From contig CM049308.1 in NCBI GenBank assembly GCA_026874595.1, positions 93,859,624-93,923,623 of the forward strand: a stretch of DNA of 64,000 nt, in the 5' to 3' direction. This document shows positions 32,356 to 45,500 of the stretch, piece after piece. Within the stretch, counting starts at the first letter, position 1. Each line of letters starts with the position of its first letter. Under the pieces are notes generated by a model that did no database searches, was not told where the DNA came from, and saw only the letters and a list, made by a program, of their open reading frames with translations. The position numbers and the translations under genes are program-made. The DNA comes from Sipunculus nudus (Eukaryota > Annelida > Sipuncula > Golfingiida > Sipunculidae).

Positions 32356-33318
32356 TTACCTGGTTTTGTGCAAATACTTGTCCATGACAGAATCTGTGTG
32401 CTGCATTAAGAGCTTGTTAAAGAGGGCTTCAAAACCTGGTACCCATTTAACGAAAAGGAGGATGAATCGAAGGAACCAGACTCGTAAAATATCAGCCAAG
32501 GAAAGTTTGCGCGGCGGCATGTCCCATCTGCCTATGACGCGACATATTTCTATTATGGATTCTTTTGAATGTAATTTAAATATATGCGGAATGTTTATGC
32601 CATCAATGTAAGCGTCCGACATCAGGTAAAAATCCTTGGGCGGGTTAACAATGCCAGGCTCCACCAGTTCGTGTTCGATCTCTTTACACAGGCTGTATGC
32701 CTGATCGTAACCTCCTGAGCATAAGTTATACTTATCTTTGATACCCAGCAAGTAACCGAGACCCCTCCAGAAGTGTACAACGTCCTCTAACTCGACACGT
32801 GAACACTTAATACCAAGCTGTTCTGGATACATCACCACAAAGCCCATGAATCCCGACTGTACCACGGCCATGTCATACTGCGACACATATCTGTGATTAG
32901 CCTCACCGTGTTCGGTGTCACGTGTTCGCATGACCTCTCTCTTTGAATTCATGGACTTGGCTATCCTCGCATGCATTTTCCTGACTGTCTGCACAGATTC
33001 ATATGCTGGATCCGAGGAGTCCCACACATTACCGGTGAACCACAAGAATAAGTGACGGAATGTGTCCAAGTAGCGTCGGAGCGCCTATTCTGGGGTGTCT
33101 GACATCTTTGTAAAGACCAATGGGACCAAGAGGTTGATGACGCCGAAACCCACCACCAGGGAGACGTGCATCGCCAGCACGCACATGGCGATGTGTTTCT
33201 GGTAAAACCGCTGTCCGTTCTTGAACCGTTCCATGTCCATCCATGACGGCATCTTGTCCGGACTGTTTCCACTGTCCCCTCCCTCTACACAGCCTTTTTG
33301 AATGTCCGAAAGCTTCAT
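32356..33318 (-). pseudogene. DUF2236 (mpaB/rubber-oxygenase-like) gene copy with one nonsense codon
   Basis: The copy is exactly as long as the intact paralogue (963 bp, no indels), but codon 78 (33085-33087) is TAG where the paralogue has AAG (lysine). The two flanking frames (33085-33318 and 32356-33069) together cover the whole protein. Family motifs are kept: VRKMHARIAK, VSQYDMAVVQSGFMG, HFWRGLGYLLGIKD and NLCSGG. About 38 of 237 residues after the stop differ from the paralogue, mostly conservatively. Its upstream region was replaced at the duplication junction (33331), so it probably lost its promoter as well. The preserved frame suggests late inactivation; a sequencing error or polymorphism at this base is possible. 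Confidence 0.85.
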
Positions 33319-33330
33319 TTTCGTTCAACA

Positions 33331-36000
33331 TTTGCTAGGGGTAAAAGGAGATAAGGCACTTTATTTCACATTTATCCATGGCTTACTAACAGAATAAGAA
33401 ATAGTGATATTTTCATAAAAAGAAGCCCCTTATGGTGTATGATCACGTTGAGCGGATGAAAACTTAATAATTATCACAAATACATTAGAATGGACTACAT
33501 GAAAGATGTGGGAGTGTGTCATGATCCCGTATTTCTATTATGTTTTAGTATCTCAAATATGGGAATGTAACATGCATAAATAAATACCCACTGGGACCGT
33601 ATGAAACAATGTTGAATATATGGCATAAGGATGAATGTGGAAATGAACATTACAAAAGCACTGCACATTCATTAACTCCAATAAAGAGAAATGGTAATGA
33701 GCATAGGAGATTGTGAAATAATCCATTGATAGATAACATTTCATTATAAGCAAGTAACTCATAGGAAGTGATTTAACATTTATGTTAACGTTTTTACCAA
33801 CCTCTGATCTAATTTCTGATACACAATTACGTTTATATCAAATATAGTTGTACTTGCTTTAACACATGACATGTTAATGTAGTACATGTTTTCTTCGGAT
33901 CTTAGTACATTATGTTTGTAGTCTAAAACATCTACAATGTAAGCTAGATTAACATAATTAGTTGCACATTCATAGGAAATAATCAAGGAACCAAAATACT
34001 ATATATGATTAAAATACCAGTAGTGGTGTTGACAACAGACACTCTTGAAGTGTTACGATGGGTTTCTTTATTCAACAGTTTCTCGAGGGAACTTAGTCTC
34101 GGAGGTCTTGTTTTGGAATTGGAAGGTGAACCTATGGAAATCAAACTGTATCTTCAGTTCTGCAATACTCTCTGTCTCGTCCATGCTGGAAAGGTTCATT
34201 CAGTCCTTTTAAAATCAATGATCGTTTGATATCTAAATTATTTTTTTTTACAAATTATAGGGGTATCATTTTGATCCCCACTGTCATGAAGAAATGCTTG
34301 GACCGATCGACTTAAACATGGATAATAGTGCATGTGATGTGTTTCGTACATACAAGAAAAAAAATGTTCGCTCCTACCTCCCTCTCACACTGACACCTTG
34401 GACACTTTACAACCAAGGCGCTGTCACTCGGAACTATGTATACTCTTGGCTGTGGGCTTGTTATGTCTCACGTTTCCCGGAATCAAGAATGCTTTATTAC
34501 TACTTGAACGTTTATTATTACTGCCATCGACATCAAGATGATCAACTGCCGAAAGACTGTTAAATATCAAATGGCATGCAATAGTACCTGTGCTGAAGGG
34601 GTCGAGATGATTCGCCCGCTGTGTTCACAGACTGGCATGTTTCGCATGAGACGTTAGCACGGTCTACTTGGTACCAGCCAGAAAACGAAAGTATGATTGT
34701 AGGCAGCCAACCATGACGAATGTAACTGCTTTCGTTTTGTATTTGACCGAGTCATTTACACAATGAAAGTGAAGTAGTAAACGTCACTTAACGAAAACTT
34801 TTTCGTCATTTTTATTATTTAGTTTTGCGTTACAGCCCTTTATTTGGCGAGTTAACCTTGTAAAAACTGGTCATATCTGATATCAGATCAGGGACATAAA
34901 TGTTATGTATGAAAATACTGGCACTTACTCTAAACAAAAATCATTTAATTGTTGTCTCCATCGACTCCCGTTTCTAGCCTTAGAAAGTTTAGGAGGGTGG
35001 TTCTCAGGCGGAGTAATAATGAGGCACGAGGAACCCACCATATATTGGATGTATTAGGTCTATATGTGTTTATAGAGCCCCCTGTTTAAGCTGTTTCTTT
35101 GCATAAGATTCCTGTTTTGGGGGCGTGTCTCATCAAAGGGGAAATTCTCCCCAAAAGCTATTCCGACTGCATTCCTATGAATGGAGTCTGAAAGTTCTGG
35201 ATATAGTTAATAATAGAGTTAAAGAGTTAATAAACATTATCACTGAATATCATTAACATCGATTGACATCTAAATAGATGTCATGCAACAGATTTCCTGA
35301 ATATATATGTACGTCATATTTCAGTCAGAAACTAAAGTCATCGGGATAACCCTCATAACTATATACTAGCGCAGATCCCGCGAAATCTGTGTCATGGGTC
35401 AGAAAATAAGGATTATTTTTTTTTTAAATAAAGGAATTTAATCAAACGGCTTGGTCTGTAACTGCCGGCTGTACAAAGCTTGACCTATGCGTTTCTTTTT
35501 CAGGAGCTCCCAAGACTCTCACTTACAGGGGGTCCATTAAACAGATCCCTTATTTAGTCTTTACTGTTCCCAACCAAGCCTTCTCAAGAGATGTGCGTTT
35601 ACATAGGAAAACAAAACAGAAAGTAGTTAATCTTCGAGATCGAGGAATATATCTCAGACAAATCAAACTGAACTTGTAACAAATTAATGATATAATAACA
35701 ACAATGAAATGTAATAAAAAGTTAAGGTTTTTTACTGACCCTGCAACTTAGTGTCTTGTAGAGGCCTACAAGCCTAATGCAAATTTGTGCAATGGGATAT
35801 ACAACAGGTATAATGCCTCCATGATAACATGCCTGACCATTATTTGAAAAGTACGTTTGATGTACATGAGTGACACATGCATATACAATGCAAGTACGAA
35901 ACGCACAAGAGAAAAGTACCAATTACACAAACGTCACTCCTGAATTGCCGGCATGCACATGAATGTTCACAACACAGAAATGATTTTAAGTAGCGCCACC
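33331..36000 (+). other. Start of unit 2; no recognised gene
   Basis: The stretch aligns with unit 1 segments 17157-17451, 23311-24528 and 26036-26408, without the LTR, 45-bp-TIR and H1 insertions found there. A private 607-bp insertion occupies 34681-35287. Its short open frames (34005-34229, 34294-34563) show no known domain. Confidence 0.55.
34681..35287. mobile_element. Insertion private to unit 2
   Basis: Unit 1 reads CCAGCCA directly into ATAGATTTCCTGAAT (about 24260), whereas unit 2 has about 607 bp between the same flanks. The inserted text contains an AAAACGAAAG...CTTTCGTTTT inverted pair near its left end, but no clear terminal repeats or coding potential. It could equally be a deletion in unit 1. 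Confidence 0.5.
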
Positions 36001-36869
36001 AGTCTTGTGTATGAATAAACCCTGGAAGATGTATGGACATGCAATATTTCAGGCAGATGCTTCAAATTACTCATATTATGTTCGAAGATGCATGGAACCC
36101 AAAAACAATTGTAAGTGCCACCAAAAGTCTTTAAAAAAAAAACATCCAAGATGGACGGACATGCACAATTTTCGGGCTGAAATATCAAATCCCTTCTGTG
36201 AAATAAGCAGGGACATACGCTGTGCCAAAATTATTGTAGGTGGCGCCACCAGACTTGTATTCGACGACGCTATCCAAGAAGTATAGATATGCAGAAGTTC
36301 AGGCCGATATATCAAATCCCTCCTGAGAAAAAGCAGGGACATAACTTCTCTTGAGTAAGGTGCACAGGGCTGACGAATCTCAGTTGAGGAAGTCAGTTGC
36401 CCCCAAAAGTCAAGCGAAGCTGAAGTGTCAGGTTCAGCTTCTGCACTGAGTGAACTTTCGACCTGTTGCCAAATATGATATGGTTGGCTATCTGTCAAAT
36501 CTATTAATGGATACGCAGTGAAACATCTGAATGTAAACAATCAGGCAAATATGTCCACCTAAACTAGCCATGAATATGCTATGTCTACAGCAATTTTACA
36601 GCAGCAGCTAAATGATAGCACAAGTCATTCTTTATTCCTGGTTACTATTTATGCATCCTATTTACCCGGGGGGGGGGGGGGGGGGGTAAAGCTTTTGCCA
36701 GGTTACCAAAGCATCTGCTTCCAAGTTGGTTGTAGTTGAAGTGAAAGACGTGGCTACTCCACTGACTCATGGCCTGACGAATCTATTTATAGATGCTGGC
36801 AAATTATTGGACTATTGCCAAATATGTTAATAAATAATGACAGACTTTTTCAACATTGCTTTTTTCAAG

Positions 36870-36921
<52 letters not shown>

Positions 36922-37042
36922 ACAAATTATTTAGAATAAGAACAAATGCCCATTGAAAGCAAACTAAGAATACGGATATATTTTATTCATGAATTCCTCT
37001 TACACAGGAGCTGGATATGGACACCAATTATTCAGAAGAAGA
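36001..37042. other. Non-coding stretch with GGCGCCACC words, a G tract and a TA microsatellite
   Basis: GTGGCGCCACC occurs near 36240 and a degenerate form near 35993. A G tract lies at 36668-36686 and a TA microsatellite at 36873-36918. The short open frames here are not supported by any motif. Confidence 0.5.
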
Positions 37043-37967
37043 TTTTTAAAGTTTTTAAGCTTTCTCCAGGTAAATGGTAGGTCGATGCAGGTTGCGCCAA
37101 AACAAAACGTCATCATATATTTGTTGATATGTTACTTATTCTTACATGAAATTAGGCAATGCTAGCAGATATATGGTTTTTGAGATGGTTGGGTAAAAGT
37201 ACGGACGCCGCCACACCATCGAATAAACTCACAGGTTCGCTATAAAGTGAATATTACAAGTGACCTAATGGTCATGACACTCAGCGGCCAAGCATGACCT
37301 GCAACTCATGGGCTCAGATTCACATTTTCCAGTCAAATTTTTTGAAGAACCTATTTGCAAATTTTCTAAGATGACAGAAATAGATATCACATATGTCTGG
37401 CTAAAACACAGGTGACTTGATGGTCTGTAGCAAAATGTATGGTTGTTGAGCTAACAGGAACTAATCCCATTTGCTTGATACCTGTCCCTCTCAAAAGGAA
37501 CACCACACAGGCCGAATATAAGATCAACATATATAGCAAAAAAAAATCAAAGAAATCAATGCAAGAATTAATTAAACGGGTGCTTCCATATGAATTTTTA
37601 TTCAATACAAACTAGCTGTACTGAACTTTCATAAATGATGGTCATATTTTTAAAGAAATCTTTGACCCAGTTCTTTGCACGATTACATTGATATAAGTCC
37701 CACATTGTATAGATGGATACCTGGTGGCCATACTGGATTTCTGAAATGTCTGAAATCCGACGACAAACATCCTCTAAAAGGGACCAAACATTAAAAAGAA
37801 TCACAGAAACTGCACTGACAAAAGGATTTCTATGTTTGCTAACTGGCAGACATAATGGATTTATGACTAGTCTGACATTTGATATCACACATCCTCCAAT
37901 AAGAGAACAAACTTGTGGCAATTGCTCTAAAGAATGTTACAGTAATGAATGTCCATAAACAATTAAA

Positions 37968-39469
37968 ACAAGTGACCCATAGGTCATGACGCTCAGCCGA
38001 CTGACATGTTGACAATATGTCCTTGCACAGACAACTAATTAAGGTAATGTAGGTGGCATCATTGTTCATGCATATTAGCTTAAGTACATCAAGACCCATA
38101 AGCACAACAAATCTGATGACAAACCAACCGGCCTTTCATGAGGAATCTGGCAATTTGTGTGTATTTTGCATTATGTCTAGGGTGCTCAAACATACCCCAA
38201 AACTCTAAGAATTCATTATTCTGGGGGGTACTTCGGAGCCCCATAGCTGAAAGAATATGGGTAACAGAGACATAATTCAAGGTTTCCAAGAAGACTTTTC
38301 ATGGACCTCTCTGGATGTAAAGTGAGAAGATTCCAGGTCCACCGGTTCCGATTTGTGCCCTGTTAACAGTTGACGGCATTTTTGGAGATCTCAAAAATAG
38401 AGAAAAAATCATGAAAAATTGAAAAAAATACATGTGGCGCCACCAGTCTGCAGAAACTGATAAAACACTCCATTATTAATATCCATGCAAAGAATCATGG
38501 TGATCAATGCATTAGTTCTTCAGATACTTGAGCTTTTGTATCAAAATTTTCATTATTCTTGAGGGGGGGGGGGACTTTGGAGCCCCATAGCTCAAAGAAT
38601 ATGGGTAACAGAGACCTAATTCCAGGTTTCCAAGAAAAACTTTCATTGACCTCTCTGGATGTAAGAGAGAAGATTCCAAGTCAAGCAGTTACAATTTGTA
38701 CCCTGTTAACAGATGACGGCATCTTTTTAGATCTCAAAAATAGAGAGAAAAAAATCGTAAAAATTAAAAAAAATACAGGTGGCGCCACCAGTCTGCAGAA
38801 ACTGATGAAACACTCCATGATCAATATTCATGCTAAGAATCATGTTGATCAATGCATTAGTTGCTGAGATACTTGAGCTTTTGCATCAAATTTTTCATTT
38901 TTCTGGAGGGTACTTCAGATTCCTATAGCTCGAAGAATATGGGTAACAGAGACCTAATCCCTGGTTTCCAAGAAGACTTTTCATGGACCTCTCTGGATGT
39001 AAAGTGAGAAGATTCCAGGTCCACCGGTTACAATTTGTACCCTGTTAACAGCTGACGGCATCTTTTGAGGTCTCAAAAATAGAGAGAAAAAAATCATAAA
39101 AAAAAAGAAAAATACAGGTGGCGCCGCCAGTCTGCAGAAACTGATGTAACACTCCATGATCAATATCCATGCAAAGAATCATGGTGATCAATGCATTAGT
39201 TCTTCAGATAATTGAGCTTTTGTATCAAAATTTTCTATTTTTCTGGGGGGTACTTCGGAGCCCCATAGCTCAAAGAAAATTGGTAACAGAGACCTAATTC
39301 TAGGTTTCAAAAGATATTTTTCATTTACCTCTCAGGATGTAAAGTTAGAAGATTCTAGGTCCAGCAGTTACGATTTGTGCCCTGTTAACGGCCAGACGGC
39401 CGGACGACCGGACAGACGACGGACAAAGAGTGATTGCTAAAGCTCAGATGACTTACAGTCAGCTGAGCT
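37968..39469 (+). mobile_element. Terminal-hairpin family element H4, nested in H3
   Basis: It starts ACAAGTGACCCATAGGTCAT and ends ACTTACAGTCAGCTGAGCT. The H7 relative has the uninterrupted text GTCCAAAACAATTCAAAAGG (about 61780), which is the empty site. The interior holds three and a half units of about 340 bp (starts near 38231, 38574, 38915, 39253) containing CCCCATAGCTCAAAGAATAT and AGGTGGCGCCACCAGTCTGC. Confidence 0.8.
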
Positions 39470-40369
39470 AAAAAATCAAAAGGCATTAAGGATGAAGAGC
39501 TCTCATATCAGATTTATGGACATGCAAATGTAAAAAGTGTAAGTCCAATATTTATTATTATCACCTGTCTTTTAAGTTGGGTCAGCAGGGTAGGTAAACT
39601 GAAAAACCTGAAAGAAAAGAAATGCAGAAAGCATCACTAAGAGCCTTGAAAATCAATTAAAGCCATCCTAAATTCAGGTACAGACCCACAATTTATCAGA
39701 ATAAACGCTTGCTGGAATATCTGATGATTTGTATATAAAATATTTAGATATAACTAGGAAACTAAGTTTATTGCTATGATTCCATAAAATAAATTGCAAA
39801 ATGTTCCAATCATCCTATAAACCAGAAGCTATACCTTAATACACTACTCCTTAAGTCTACCTGTGGTAACAGAATTTTTTGTTATGCACTAATGAGGTCC
39901 AGTGGGATGATACAAAGGGAGTCATGTATCAGAAATGTCGCTCACAATTATGGCCACACAGTGATATGTACAAGTTGGAGTGCAATGGTTTATACATGAA
40001 AAATAGAGATCGTCTACAAAGTAAGTTTTATTGTGAACATACCCGACCTAACACCTTGGCCTTTTGCCCACATATCAACTGAATTTATTCTTGAGTGATG
40101 TGTAACTACTTACCACTTAAACTACTAACCACTTAAAACTGGAGTAATCACTTGCCAACCATTGTGTGAAATTACTTTGACATGCAACCTTTAACCTCCT
40201 GACAAGCTGACCCAACAATTAATATTTTTTTTCTCCAAGCAAATACACCCATAACTATGAAGTTTTAATCAAATTGAGTGATGCATAAATGGGGCATATG
40301 TGAAACACTGAAGGTTTGGGATGAATAGTCCGGCTTTAACTATGTTCACAGGCATTTGGAACAATTTAT

Positions 40370-40900
40370 TACAGTGATCTTGACCCTAACCTTTTGAAAT
40401 CCAACATCAATAGGGTTCTTCCCCTATTGGTAGGTAAGCCATGCATGACAGATGGTAGGTATAGGTTGCAAAGTTTGCTTAAAAATGACTCCAGGGAAGA
40501 AGTGGGTGCTGTGAGCTTGACTTTTGACCTCATAATCAACAGGTCTTTTCCCTGTTGGCAGTGAAGCGACATAGCAATGCTGGAAGGTTTGGAATGAAAA
40601 GTCTAGCTTGAAATGTGTCCATAACCTATTTAAGAAGAAGGATCCTGTGACCTTGACCTTGTGACCTCAAAATCTATTGGATTCTTCTCCCACTTGGTGC
40701 CATATGTGAAAGATAAAAGGTCTGGGATGAAAGGTTTGGCATAAAATGCATCCACAGTCTGTTAAAAAGAGTGGGTTATGTGACCTTGACCTTTGACCTT
40801 GTGACCTCAAAAATATTATGGCTCTGCCCCTGTTGGTAGTGAGCCATATGTGAAAGATTTTGAATGAAAATTTTGGCAATAAGAATTATTCCTGGGGGGG
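40370..40900 (-). repeat. AGGTCA-type tandem units in H3
   Basis: The minus strand carries AGGTCAAAGGTCAAGGTCA-like stretches near 40640 and 40780-40805, plus diverged ones near 40380 and 40520, at spacing close to 144 bp. These are the same repeat type as in H1 and H7. Confidence 0.7.
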
Positions 40901-41501
40901 GGGGCGAAACCCCGTAACTCGGAGAACATAGGTTACAGTGACCTAATATCAGGTTTGAGAGGAGAAATTTCTAGAACCTCTAAGAATGCATAGGGTTCAT
41001 GATCCTAGCCTTACGGTTACGATTTGTGCCCTGCCGGGCCCGACGGACAGACGGGAGGACGACGGACAAATCCCATTGCTATAGTACAGCATGACTAAAA
41101 GTCAGCCGAGCTAAAAATACCATTCTTGTTGCTCCCTGTGGACATTGTGTCATCCCAAAAGTTTTTAAAGTTAAAATATGACAAAAAAAACGGATGATTA
41201 GGACTTAGATTAATCAGATGACAAACGCTAAAAGCGCAAAAATTAAAACCCCTCCAACAAATCCACTTCCACAGTATACCGTTTTAAAATCATGTTAAAC
41301 GTAATTAAAAAATAAAAATAATATTTCGAACATTAAAATTCAAGCTTTTACATGAAGCTAGTTAGTTCTTCAATATTTTCAGTTTCAGAAAAATGGATTT
41401 GATGAAAAAATATATATAGAGAGAGATAAGATATGCGGGTATACTGTCTTTCCTCCGCGGTCACACAGCATTAGGCTTTGCAACAGAGCATGGTATGCTT
41501 A

Positions 41502-41972
41502 GGTCAAGCAAACGTATTCCAAATCTCATTATATTATCATATAACATAATTGCCTATGAAAAAAATATTAATATAGATTTTACATAAAATAAGCCCAATT
41601 CCTGGAGGAAAAACATTTCTCTATCTATATTGTCACTAAAAACATGAGGTTGTGTGATTTGTTCAAAAACTATTGGCACATCTATGAGCACTGTCAACTC
41701 GGCAGTGACGTCACACACTGGGAAATCCCCTGTGACTAAAGATCCTAGATCTCAGTAAAAGCACAGTATTTCTGCCTCAGTCAGTCCCAAATTTTCAGCA
41801 GAGAATAAAAACAACATGCATTACTAGATCTGAGTAAATGATCTGAGTTGTTGATAAAATTCAGTCCGTGATGTCACATGTGCACCAGCCAATCAAATCA
41901 GGACAAAGTCTGGGATCTGGATGAAATCCCCCCATCACACAACAAACGCACATGTAATAGGTTTACTTAACC
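41502..41972 (+). mobile_element. MITE copy 3
   Basis: It has the same ends as the MITE pair at 17563-18472. It is inserted in the left inverted repeat of the unit 2 hammerhead element, flanked by CTTA and CTAA; unit 1 has one CTAA there (31735-31738). This supports a 4-bp target duplication with one later change. Confidence 0.8.
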
Positions 41973-42148
41973 CTAAGGTATGTGATGAATCTGAATGTGT
42001 ACACCTGTCACCATGGACCAAGGGCACCCAACCGTGCAAGAAAAAATATTATAAAAAACCATTATTGCTTTTACTTAAACTTCAGTCACCCTATGAGCCG
42101 ATGAGGCGAAACCGACGGTAGTGATTCAGATTCATCAACTACCTTAGC
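41973..42148 (+). mobile_element. Hammerhead-bearing inverted-repeat element (unit 2 copy)
   Basis: It is the paralogue of 31734-31888, its left end split by the MITE. Right end at 42128-42148 has two changes from the unit 1 sequence (CAACTACC for CACATACC). Confidence 0.75.
42087..42123 (+). ncRNA. Hammerhead ribozyme-like motif, type I (unit 2)
   Basis: The spacing equals the unit 1 copy: stem I CAC (42087-42089), core CCUAUGA (42090-42096) with two changes from CUGAUGA, stem II GCC-GAUGA-GGC, GAA (42108-42110) intact, stem III ACC-GAC-GGU (42111-42119), A at 42120, stem I GUG. Here the GAA side is intact and the CUGAUGA side is damaged, the reverse of unit 1. Compensated stems with independent core decay point to a functional ancestor. 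Confidence 0.6.
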
Positions 42149-42149
42149 A

Positions 42150-42595
42150 TATATATTTTACATGTTTTATTACATTTTTAATCGACAAAATGTGAACTTT
42201 CGTTCCGAAATAGTTTGACTGAATTTATATTTATTTCCTTTCCTCATAACAGTTGAAAGCCAAATTAATAATACTTTATGACATATCTTGGAATAGTGGA
42301 TTAAAAAAAATTACAGCTAGCAGAAAATCAAATAGTAGTCATATGATCAAAATTCATGGGAAATCTGATGCTGAAAGCTGCAGCAGATCCTGAGATATTT
42401 TGTAACACACATTACATCTTTTATGCAAACACAACGAATCGTCAAATTGTGTGATCGACAAAATTTGAACTTCCATAAAGACGCCATCTAGAAAATAATT
42501 TAACTGAATTTATACTTATTCTTCTTCCTTTAAGCAGTTGCTTACTCTGATAGGAAAACCAAACATTTCATACTCATGACATAACATGCAAATAG
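42150..42595. other. Unit 2 sequence leading into the minisatellite
   Basis: The part from about 42410 is the first, diverged copy of the spacer that recurs between the minisatellite arrays (TTTGAACTTCC...AAGACGCCATCTAGAAAAT). No gene is seen. Confidence 0.6.
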
Positions 42596-45500
42596 CAATA
42601 AGGACCTATACCTCCTGCAATAAGGGCCTATACCTCCTGCAATAAGGACCTATACCTCCTGCAATAAGGACCTATACCTCCTGCAATAAGGACCTATACC
42701 TCCTGCAATAAGGGCCTATACCTCCTGCAATAAGGACCTATACCTCCTGCAATAAGAGCCTATACCTCCTGCAATAAGGACCTATACCTCCTGCAATAAG
42801 GACCTATACCTCCTGCAATAAGGACCTATACCTCCTGCAATAAGAGCCTATACCTCCTGCAATAAGGACCTATACCTCCTGCAATAAGGGCCTATACCTC
42901 CTGCAATAAGGGCCTATACCTCCTGCAATAAGGGCCTATACCTCCTGCAGACATTGGGCCCACGCAGATGGTGCAACCTGCAGTTCAAAATCAGATAGAA
43001 GTCACATGATCAATATTCATGTGAAATTTTGCACCGACGACTACAGCAGTTCCCGAGATATTTGGTAACAAATATTACATCATATATGCAGTCAAAACAA
43101 ATTTTCAAATTGTTTGATCGACAAAATTTGAACTTCCGTGAAGACGCCATCTAGAAAATAATTTAACTGAATTTATACTTATTCTTCTTCCTTTAAGCAG
43201 TTGCTTACTCTGATAGGAAAACCAAACATTTCATACTCATGACATAACATGCAAATAGCAATAAGGGCCTATACCTCCTGCAATAAGGGCCTATACCTCC
43301 TGCAATAAGGGCCTATACCTCCTGCAATAAGGACCTATACCTCCTGCAATAAGGGCCTATACCTCCTGCAATAAGGACCTATACCTCCTGCAATAAGGGC
43401 CTATACCTCCTGCAGACATTGGGCCCACGCAGATGGTGCAACCTGCAGTTCAAAATCAGATAGAAGTCACATGATCAATATTCATGTGAAATTTTGCACC
43501 GACGACTACAGCAGTTCCCGAGATATTTGGTAACAAATATTACATCATATATGCAGTCAAAACAAATTTTCAAATTGTTTGATCGACAAAATTTGAACTT
43601 CCGTGAAGACGCCATCTAGAAAATAATTTAACTGAATTTATACTTATTCTTCTTCCTTTAAGCAGTTGCTTACTCTGATAGGAAAACCAAACATTTCATA
43701 CTCATGACATAACATGCAAATAGCAATAAGGACCTATACCTCCTGCAATAAGGGCCTATACCTCCTGCAATAAGGGCCTATACCTCCTGCAATAAGGGCC
43801 TATACCTCCTGCAATAAGGACCTATACCTCCTGCAATAAGGGCCTATACCTCCTGCAATAAGGACCTATACCTCCTGCAATAAGGGCCTATACCTCCTGC
43901 AATAAGGGCCTATACCTCCTGCAATAAGGGCCTATACCTCCTGCAATAAGGACCTATACCTCCTGCAATAAGGGCCTATACCTCCTGCAATAAGGACCTA
44001 TACCTCCTGCAATAAGGACCTATACCTCCTGCAATAAGGACCTATACCTCCTGCAATAAGGGCCTATACCTCCTGCAATAAGGACCTATACCTCCTGCAA
44101 TAAGGACCTATACCTCCTGCAATAAGGACCTATACCTCCTGCAATAAGGGCCTATACCTCCTGCAATAAGGGCCTATACCTCCTGCAATAAGGACCTATA
44201 CCTCCTGCAATAAGGGCCTATACCTCCTGCAATAAGGACCTATACCTCCTGCAATAAGGACCTATACCTCCTGCAATAAGGACCTATACCTCCTGCAATA
44301 AGGGCCTATACCTCCTGCAATAAGGACCTATACCTCCTGCAATAAGGGCCTATACCTCCTGCAATAAGGGCCTATACCTCCTGCAATAAGGACCTATACC
44401 TCCTGCAATAAGGGCCTATACCTCCTGCAATAAGGGCCTATACCTCCTGCAATAAGGGCCTATACCTCCTGCAATAAGGGCCTATACCTCCTGCAATAAG
44501 GACCTATACCTCCTGCAATAAGGGCCTATACCTCCTGCAATAAGGGCCTATACCTCCTGCAATAAGGGCCTATACCTCCTGCAATAAGGGCCTATACCTC
44601 CTGCAATAAGGACCTATACCTCCTGCAATAAGGGCCTATACCTCCTGCAATAAGGGCCTATACCTCCTGCAGACATTGGGCCCACGCAGATGGTGCAACC
44701 TGCAGTTCAAAATCAGATAGAAGTCACATGATCAATATTCATGTGAAATTTTGCACCGACGACTACAGCAGTTCCCGAGATATTTGGTAACAAATATTAC
44801 ATCATATATGCAGTCAAAACAAATTTTCAAATTGTTTGATCGACAAAATTTGAACTTCCGTGAAGACGCCATCTAGAAAATAATTTAACTGAATTTATAC
44901 TTATTCTTCTTCCTTTAAGCAGTTGCTTACTCTGATAGGAAAACCAAACATTTCATACTCATGACATAACATGCAAATAGCAATAAGGACCTATACCTCC
45001 TGCAATAAGGGCCTATACCTCCTGCAATAAGGGCCTATACCTCCTGCAATAAGGGCCTATACCTCCTGCAATAAGGACCTATACCTCCTGCAATAAGGGC
45101 CTATACCTCCTGCAATAAGGACCTATACCTCCTGCAATAAGGGCCTATACCTCCTGCAGACATTGGGCCCACGCAGATGGTGCAACCTGCAGTTCAAAAT
45201 CAGATAGAAGTCACATGATCAATATTCATGTGAAATTTTGCACCGACGACTACAGCAGTTCCCGAGATATTTGGTAACAAATATTACATCATATATGCAG
45301 TCAAAACAAATTTTCAAATTGTTTGATCGACAAAATTTGAACTTCCGTGAAGACGCCATCTAGAAAATAATTTAACTGAATTTATACTTATTCTTCTTCC
45401 TTTAAGCAGTTGCTTACTCTGATAGGAAAACCAAACATTTCATACTCATGACATAACATGCAAATAGCAATAAGGACCTATACCTCCTGCAATAAGGGCC

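Larger units (their letters stand above)
17157..33330 (+). repeat. Unit 1 of a large direct tandem duplication
   Basis: The unit starts at TTTGCTAGGGGTAAAAGG (17157) and ends 12 bases upstream of the ATG of the DUF2236 pseudogene, where the identical start sequence of unit 2 follows (33331). Collinear blocks shared with unit 2 include 17157-17451, 23311-24530, 26036-26408, 28905-29330, 31608-31890 and 32260-33330. Differences in length come from insertions: an LTR element, a 45-bp-TIR element, H1 and H2. Protein identity of the gene copies is about 84 percent, so the duplication is not recent. Confidence 0.8.
37256..41112 (+). mobile_element. Terminal-hairpin family element H3, with H4 nested
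   Basis: It starts ACAAGTGACCTAATGGTCAT and ends TAAAAGTCAGCCGAGCT. Unit 1 has the exact empty site (GAATAT|AAAAATACC at about 29117), so both ends are fixed. Its module order matches H7 (59100-63495): a TTGTTGAGCTAACAGGAACT block, a CTGGTGGCCATACTGG block, a GTCAGCAGGGTAGGTAAACT block, then AGGTCA-type repeats. H4 interrupts it at 37968-39469. Confidence 0.85.

Noticed and set aside
34005-34563. Small conserved proteins shared by units 1 and 2
   Set aside because: Similarity follows from the duplication; the copies are frameshifted relative to each other and no domain is recognised.
36076-36540. 154-codon minus-strand frame
   Set aside because: It crosses the GGCGCCACC module and has no recognisable motif; a chance frame is more likely.
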